DNA from: Clostridium nigeriense
GTDB taxonomy: Bacteria; Bacillota; Clostridia; Clostridiales; Clostridiaceae
Direction: 5' to 3'
DNA: 64,000 bases
Assembly (NCBI RefSeq): GCF_900086595.1
Contig: NZ_LT575472.1
Span: forward strand, 561,599-625,598
Part shown: in pieces, positions 63,831 to 64,000 of the stretch
Position numbering within the stretch: the first letter of the stretch is position 1
Layout: each line of letters opens with the position of its first letter
Translations under genes and position numbers: made by a program
Notes under the pieces: model-generated
What the model was told of the DNA's origin: nothing
What the model saw: the letters and a program-made list of their open reading frames with translations, nothing else
Databases searched by the model: none

Positions 63831-64000
63831 ATGCTACAACAATTACAAAGAATCGGTAAAGCAATAATGCTTCCAATAGCAGCTTTACCAATTGCAGGTA
63901 TTTTATTAGGAGTTGGTGGCGCATTATTAGGAATTTCAGGATTATCTGATCCACCAGCAGTATATCAACCATTAATAGCTTTCGTTAACATTCCAGTTGT
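63831..64000 (+). CDS. PTS glucose/GlcNAc-type EIIC, 3' end outside window
   Basis: The first 56 codons of a PTS permease, cut by the window edge. It starts MLQQLQRIGKAIMLPIAALP followed by IAGILLGVGGALLGISG, the N-terminal signature of glucose/N-acetylglucosamine EIIC proteins (PtsG/NagE/MalX group). AAGGAGGA precedes the ATG. The leader has a GlcT/LicT-like RAT site and terminator, so expression is probably induced by the sugar through PRD-type antitermination. I cannot tell from this part whether EIIA and EIIB domains are fused or which sugar is used. Confidence 0.85.
   Translation, partial: MLQQLQRIGKAIMLPIAALPIAGILLGVGGALLGISGLSDPPAVYQPLIAFVNIPV

Overview
The window is a 64 kb piece of a low-GC, strictly fermentative Firmicute chromosome, most likely Clostridium sensu stricto. 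The evidence is the strong A/T bias, AGGAGG-type ribosome binding sites, a ptb-buk butyrate module, pyruvate:ferredoxin oxidoreductase, a SleB/CwlJ-type hydrolase and clostridial gene families (DUF969/DUF979, DUF4179, DUF2812). I cannot name the species. I saw no tRNA, rRNA, CRISPR array, prophage or intact insertion sequence.

Layout. 1-15.8 kb: a 5'-truncated TPR membrane protein, isoaspartyl dipeptidase, a wall hydrolase and an unknown membrane-anchored protein; then c-di-AMP synthesis (cdaA-cdaR), a COG2509 flavoprotein, ptb with two tandem butyrate kinase genes, an AIM24-family protein, a YerC-type regulator, glmM, a DODA-type dioxygenase and a pair of unknown paralogs. 16.1-26.4 kb: one long branched-chain amino acid operon (ilvN-cimA-leuC-leuD-leuB-ilvD-ilvB-ilvC) behind a sigma-A promoter and a T-box leader. 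It carries citramalate synthase and no leuA, so as laid out it makes isoleucine without threonine deaminase, plus the shared valine steps. Five of its gene borders hold a divergent palindromic repeat. 26.6-31.2 kb: UbiA prenyltransferase, lipoprotein, GIY-YIG protein, then the glmS ribozyme and glmS.

31.4-42.1 kb: an unusual ketoacyl synthase III homologue with a small partner, an ECF sigma / DUF4179 pair, a MarR-nitroreductase-pirin operon with a symmetrical operator pair, a 41-codon remnant, and a lipoprotein-permease-ATPase ABC set. 42.4-50 kb: nifJ, cutC, a family 2 glycosyltransferase, a DmpA-type peptidase and a small (p)ppGpp synthetase. 50-58.2 kb: a degraded methyltransferase, a two-component system, a VTT membrane protein, a sirtuin, a chemoreceptor, a PadR-DUF2812 pair with its operator, an N-terminally truncated acetyltransferase and a nucleotide-kinase-like protein. 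58.3-64 kb: a 5-oxoproline module (DUF969-DUF979-pcp-GGCT), a double substrate-binding/GGDEF receptor, and the start of a PTS permease gene behind a BglG/GlcT-type antiterminator site.

The most notable signals are the repeat family threaded through the ilv/leu operon, the T-box lacking a recognisable T-box sequence, the KAS III homologue missing two of its three catalytic residues, and a second short repeat seen at two distant sites. Three small genes and the truncated PTS gene were read directly from the sequence.
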